From Pseudomonas aylmerensis (GTDB taxonomy: Bacteria > Pseudomonadota > Gammaproteobacteria > Pseudomonadales > Pseudomonadaceae), in assembly GCF_001702265.1 (NCBI RefSeq), contig NZ_MAUE01000045.1:521767-585766 (forward strand): a stretch of 64,000 nt of DNA, written 5' to 3'. Below the pieces are notes generated by a model. The model was not told the DNA's origin. It saw nothing but the letters and a program-made list of their open reading frames with translations, and ran no database searches. The position numbers and the translations under genes were made by a program. Shown piece after piece: positions 60,943-64,000 of this stretch (position 1 is the stretch's first letter; every line of letters begins with the position of its first letter).

Positions 60943-61677
60943 TCAGGCCTTGCTGATGATGTTCCCGGCGTGCAGCCCGCATTCCTTCTGCGTGGCTTCT
61001 TCCCACCACCAGCGGCCTTCGCGCTCGTGCTGGTTCGGCAGCACCGGGCGGGTGCAGGGTTCGCAGCCGATGCTGATGAAGCCGCGTTCATGCAGGCTGT
61101 TGTAGGGTAGTTCGAGCATACGGATGTAGCCCCAGACTTCTTCGCTGGTCATCTGCGCGAGCGGGTTGAACTTGTACAGGGTGCGTTCCGGGGTGGAAAA
61201 CGCCGTATCGATTTCGAGTGCCGCCACCTGGCTGCGTGTGCCAGGACTCTGGTCACGGCGCTGGCCAGTAGCCCAGGCGCTGACGCCCGAGAGCTTGCGG
61301 CGCAACGGCTCGATCTTGCGCACGCCGCAGCATTCGCCATGGCCGTCCTTGTAGAAGCTGAACAGGCCTTTCTCTTTGACGAAAGGTTCCAGTTTGCTCT
61401 GGTCCGGCGAGATCAGTTCGATATCGATCTTGTAGAAATCGCGCACCTGCTCGATGAACCGGTAGGTCTCCGGGTGCAGGCGGCCAGTGTCGAGGCTGAA
61501 CACCTTGACGTTCTTGTTGAGCTTCCAGGCCATGTCCACCAGCACCACGTCCTCGGCGCCGCTGAAGGAAATCCACAGGTCATCAGCGAACTGGCTGAAA
61601 GCCAGCTTGAGAATATCCTGGGCGGATTTGTTGGCGTAAGTCGCGGCGAGTTCAGCGACGTCGAAGGCTTGGTTCAT
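60943..61677 (-). CDS. cysH: Adenylyl-sulfate reductase (CysH, [4Fe-4S] type)
   Basis: 244 residues. The [4Fe-4S] cysteines Cys116-Cys117 (GECCGVR) and Cys205/Cys208 (GCEPCTRP) show the APS-type enzyme. The catalytic Cys233 is in KECGLH. It reduces APS to sulfite with thioredoxin in assimilatory sulfate reduction. Upstream thrH and pabB complete a familiar Pseudomonas neighbourhood. Confidence 0.93.
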   Translation of the reverse strand: MNQAFDVAELAATYANKSAQDILKLAFSQFADDLWISFSGAEDVVLVDMAWKLNKNVKVFSLDTGRLHPETYRFIEQVRDFYKIDIELISPDQSKLEPFVKEKGLFSFYKDGHGECCGVRKIEPLRRKLSGVSAWATGQRRDQSPGTRSQVAALEIDTAFSTPERTLYKFNPLAQMTSEEVWGYIRMLELPYNSLHERGFISIGCEPCTRPVLPNQHEREGRWWWEEATQKECGLHAGNIISKA

Positions 61678-61830
61678 CAGGACGGTTCCTACAGGTCAGT
61701 GGCGCTGAGCGCTCTATAGGGAAGTGATGGTATCAAAATCCGCCCTGCGTTGCGGCGGCGGGCTTGAATCGCTAGAGTTCGGCAGTCCTTTTTTGCTGGC
61801 TCAATTCAATAAAACCAATGGGAGCGTCTT

Positions 61831-62448
61831 GTGGAAATTGCCTGTCTTGACCTGGAAGGAGTGTTGGTTCCGGAAATCTGGATCGCCTTCGCCGAAAAAA
61901 CCGGTATTGAATCTTTGCGGGCCACCACCCGGGACATTCCCGACTACGACGTGCTGATGAAGCAACGCCTGCGCATCCTCGACGAACACGGGCTGAAACT
62001 CGCCGACATCCAGGAAGTGATCGCCACCCTCAAGCCGCTGGACGGCGCCATTGAGTTCGTCAATTGGCTGCGCGAACGCTTCCAGGTGGTGATCCTGTCC
62101 GACACCTTCTACGAGTTCTCGCAGCCGCTGATGCGTCAGCTGGGCTTCCCGACGTTGTTGTGCCATCGCCTCATCACCGACGAAAACGACCGCGTGGTCA
62201 GCTACCAACTGCGCCAGACAGACCCCAAGCGCCAATCGGTACTGGCGTTCAAGACGCTCTACTACCGCGTGATCGCCGCTGGCGATTCCTACAACGACAC
62301 CAGCATGCTGGGCGAAGCCGACCGTGGGATTTTGTTCCATGCGCCAGAGAATGTGATTCGAGAGTTCCCGCAATTCCCGGCGGTGCATACGTTCGAGGAT
62401 TTGAAGAAAGAGTTCATCAAGGCCTCGAATCGGCAGTTGAGCCTGTAA
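61831..62448 (+). CDS. thrH: ThrH phosphoserine phosphatase / homoserine phosphotransferase
   Basis: 205 residues from a GTG start behind GGGAG. The HAD motif I is CLDLEGVLV (Asp7, Glu9), motif II SDTFYEF, and motif IV AGDSYNDTSML. The sequence closely resembles the P. aeruginosa ThrH of known function, which dephosphorylates phosphoserine and can transfer phosphate to homoserine. Cytoplasmic. Confidence 0.93.
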   Translation: MEIACLDLEGVLVPEIWIAFAEKTGIESLRATTRDIPDYDVLMKQRLRILDEHGLKLADIQEVIATLKPLDGAIEFVNWLRERFQVVILSDTFYEFSQPLMRQLGFPTLLCHRLITDENDRVVSYQLRQTDPKRQSVLAFKTLYYRVIAAGDSYNDTSMLGEADRGILFHAPENVIREFPQFPAVHTFEDLKKEFIKASNRQLSL

Positions 62449-62460
62449 CGACTATCCCTG

Positions 62461-62510
62461 GCAAGCCGGCGCCTGCAGGTCATGTGTAATCCATGTAGGC
62501 GCCGGCTTGC
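62461..62510. repeat. Inverted repeat between convergent genes
   Basis: GCAAGCCGGCGCCTGCA (62461-62477) and TGTAGGCGCCGGCTTGC (62494-62510) are inverted. A REP-like hairpin that could end transcripts of both thrH and higA. Confidence 0.65.
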
Positions 62511-62522
62511 TGGTGAAAGATT

Positions 62523-62879
62523 CTAGGCCCCTGCCAGCAGCCGCTCATAAGGAATGCGCAGGCCTTCATGCAAGCGCTTGATCATTGAGAGGCTCAGCTT
62601 GCGCTTGTGATTCAGCACTTCGGAGACTCGCCCGCTCGTCCCAATGAAGGGCTCAAGATCACGGGCGGTCATGCCCAGTTGCTCCATGCGAAATTTGATC
62701 GCTTCCACCGGGTCCGAAGGCGGCATTGGAAAATGCTCCGCCTCGTACTTTTCGATGAGTATTGCGAGGATTTCCAGCTCGTCACCCTCAGGTGAGCCCA
62801 TCGCTGCTCCCCAGATCTGTTCCACGCGGGCAAGCGCAGCGGTCAGGTCCTCCTGGGAATGTATCGGTTTGATGTTCAT
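62523..62879 (-). CDS. higA: Type II antitoxin HigA
   Basis: 118 residues starting MNIKPIHSQEDLTAALARVE. The C-terminal XRE HTH (MTARDLEPFIGTSGRVSEVL) binds its own promoter, and the N-terminal part neutralises HigB. Its ATG overlaps the higB stop (TGATG), so both are made from one mRNA. Typical HigA length. Confidence 0.9.
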   Translation of the reverse strand: MNIKPIHSQEDLTAALARVEQIWGAAMGSPEGDELEILAILIEKYEAEHFPMPPSDPVEAIKFRMEQLGMTARDLEPFIGTSGRVSEVLNHKRKLSLSMIKRLHEGLRIPYERLLAGA

Positions 62880-63181
62880 CACACGGTCTCCGCATTGATC
62901 TGGTCGTAGTGCGAGTGAGTCCCTACGAAACGTATGAACCCAAGCTGTCGCTGATAATCGATCGCCATGATCACTCGATATTTGTTGCCACCCACGTTGA
63001 ACACCACCCTGCCACCCTTGAGAATGCTCGCGGTCCTGAGCTCGGCCTTGAGTGCTTGTGGCGTTGGGTAAACGGCCTTTTCCATATGACGATACAACTC
63101 GATCAGCGGCGTTTTGGCGTCTGCCTGGGCGGGATGGCTTTCCCAGAATATTCGTAAGGTAGAGAGGGCGATTATCCGCAT
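62879..63181 (-). CDS. higB: Type II toxin HigB
   Basis: 100 residues starting MRIIALSTLRIFWESHPAQA. The HigB/RelE-type block GGRVVFNVGGNKYRVIMAID and FVGTHSHYDQIN is typical. The toxin cleaves mRNA on ribosomes. It is first in the operon, as in HigBA systems. It lies between thrH and pabB, apparently a later insertion in that conserved neighbourhood. Confidence 0.9.
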   Translation of the reverse strand: MRIIALSTLRIFWESHPAQADAKTPLIELYRHMEKAVYPTPQALKAELRTASILKGGRVVFNVGGNKYRVIMAIDYQRQLGFIRFVGTHSHYDQINAETV

Positions 63182-63389
63182 CGCTGCAACCTCCCAATTT
63201 GGGAGATCATAGGTGCAGGTGGGAAGGGATGCAATCGCGGAAATGATTTCTGACGAGCTGGCAGTCGCTTCATGTGATCCTTCACAGTGGGCTGGTGGGC
63301 GGTTGACGCTATCCGCCCGCCCATGCGCCGTCCACAACGGCTCTGATTCAGGTTTTTGCCAGGGTGGCCAGGAGGCCGGAAAGACGGCC

Positions 63390-64000
63390 CTACAGGTTTT
63401 CCAAAGTGTGTAACAACACCCGTACCTTGGTCAGTGACTCTTGATATTCGGCCTCCCACTGCGAGTCCGCGACGATCCCGCCGCCGCCCCAGCAGCACAC
63501 CTGGCCGTCCTTGACCAGCAAACTGCGGATGGCGATGGAGCTGTCCATCTCGCCGCGCACGTCCAGGTACACCAGCGAGCCGCAGTACAGGCCGCGTCGG
63601 GTCGGTTCCAGCTCGTCGATGATCTGCATTGCGCGAATCTTCGGGGCGCCGGTGATGGAGCCGCCGGGGAAGCTGCCGGCGATCAGGTCGAGGGCATCCT
63701 TGGTGTCGGCCAATTCACCGGTCACGCTGCTCACCAGGTGGTGCACGTTGGGGTAGCTTTCCAGGCTGAACAGTTCCGGGACATGCACCGAGCCGGTACG
63801 GCAGGTGCGACCGAGGTCGTTGCGCAGCAGGTCGACGATCATCAGGTTCTCCGCGCGATCCTTGGGGCTGGCCAGCAGTTCGGCGGCGTTGGCCGCGTCT
63901 TCCTCTGGCGTGAGGCCCCGGGGGCGGGTGCCCTTGATCGGACGGGTTTCGACGCGGCGTTCGCTGATGTGCACGAAACGCTCCGGCGACAGGCTGAGTA
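63390..64000 (-). CDS. pabB: Aminodeoxychorismate synthase component I (PabB), 3' part
   Basis: Only the C-terminal about 203 residues are in the window; the 5' end lies beyond 64000. The PIKGTRPR motif with Lys distinguishes PabB from TrpE (which has PIAGT). Other chorismate-binding blocks are IVDLLRNDLGRTC and GSFPGGSITGAPKIRAM. It aminates chorismate on the way to 4-aminobenzoate and folate. Confidence 0.9.
   Translation of the reverse strand, partial: LSLSPERFVHISERRVETRPIKGTRPRGLTPEEDAANAAELLASPKDRAENLMIVDLLRNDLGRTCRTGSVHVPELFSLESYPNVHHLVSSVTGELADTKDALDLIAGSFPGGSITGAPKIRAMQIIDELEPTRRGLYCGSLVYLDVRGEMDSSIAIRSLLVKDGQVCCWGGGGIVADSQWEAEYQESLTKVRVLLHTLENL

Overview
This window is chromosome of a Pseudomonas of the fluorescens group, interrupted by one nearly complete P2-like prophage. 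The assignment rests on GC-rich genes, Pseudomonas-type REP palindromes (a core like GAGCGGGCTTGC in many gaps), and a gene content that parallels a known Pseudomonas neighbourhood: a thiolase/FadB-like pair, an amidotransferase, and cysH, thrH and pabB. No database search was run; family names come from recognising motifs and gene order.

Left flank (1-16759). A MocR-type regulator is followed by small exported or cysteine-cluster proteins, a START-domain protein and the RNase E inhibitor rraB. Next come a tightly coupled ATP-grasp / alpha-E / transglutaminase operon, a c-type cytochrome, a thiolase plus FadB-like beta-oxidation pair, a class I amidotransferase, corA, a PlsC-type acyltransferase and a crotonase. 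The flank ends at a tRNA-Ser(GGA) gene with a visible promoter.

Prophage (16827-50264). It sits in the 3' end of the tRNA-Ser and is bounded by a 28-bp perfect repeat lying inside a 93-bp imperfect one. The left arm is mostly leftward: a possible cargo gene, integrase, a replication operon (mini P-loop protein, 932-residue primase/helicase), a YmfL-like regulator and a Cro-like protein, opposed by a CI-like repressor. An Ogr-type late activator follows. Portal and terminase ATPase run leftward; scaffold, capsid, terminase small subunit, head completion, tail, lysis and baseplate genes run rightward in a gapless late operon. The tail genes are of the DUF2586/DUF2590 type rather than classical P2. 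The operon contains a programmed-frameshift chaperone pair and an o-spanin nested in the i-spanin gene. Behind the spike gene lies an AT-rich cargo island with a KAP-family P-loop NTPase and a convergent HNH-type protein, with a decayed spike fragment between them. Close to attR is a non-coding AT-rich segment carrying eight GGTAAT hexamers in both orientations.

Right flank (50265-64000). It holds a small cytochrome c, a lipoprotein, a gamma-glutamylcyclotransferase-like protein, an M24 peptidase, two membrane proteins, two LysR/SDR pairs with a HAD phosphatase, and a hydantoin racemase plus NCS1 permease pair behind a 74-bp tandem repeat. It ends with cysH, thrH, a higBA toxin-antitoxin module and the 3' part of pabB, which runs off the window.

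The best candidates for something undescribed are the KAP/HNH cargo with its spike remnant, the GGTAAT array paired with a primase-type replication module, and the terminase frame that reads about 250 bp into the portal gene.
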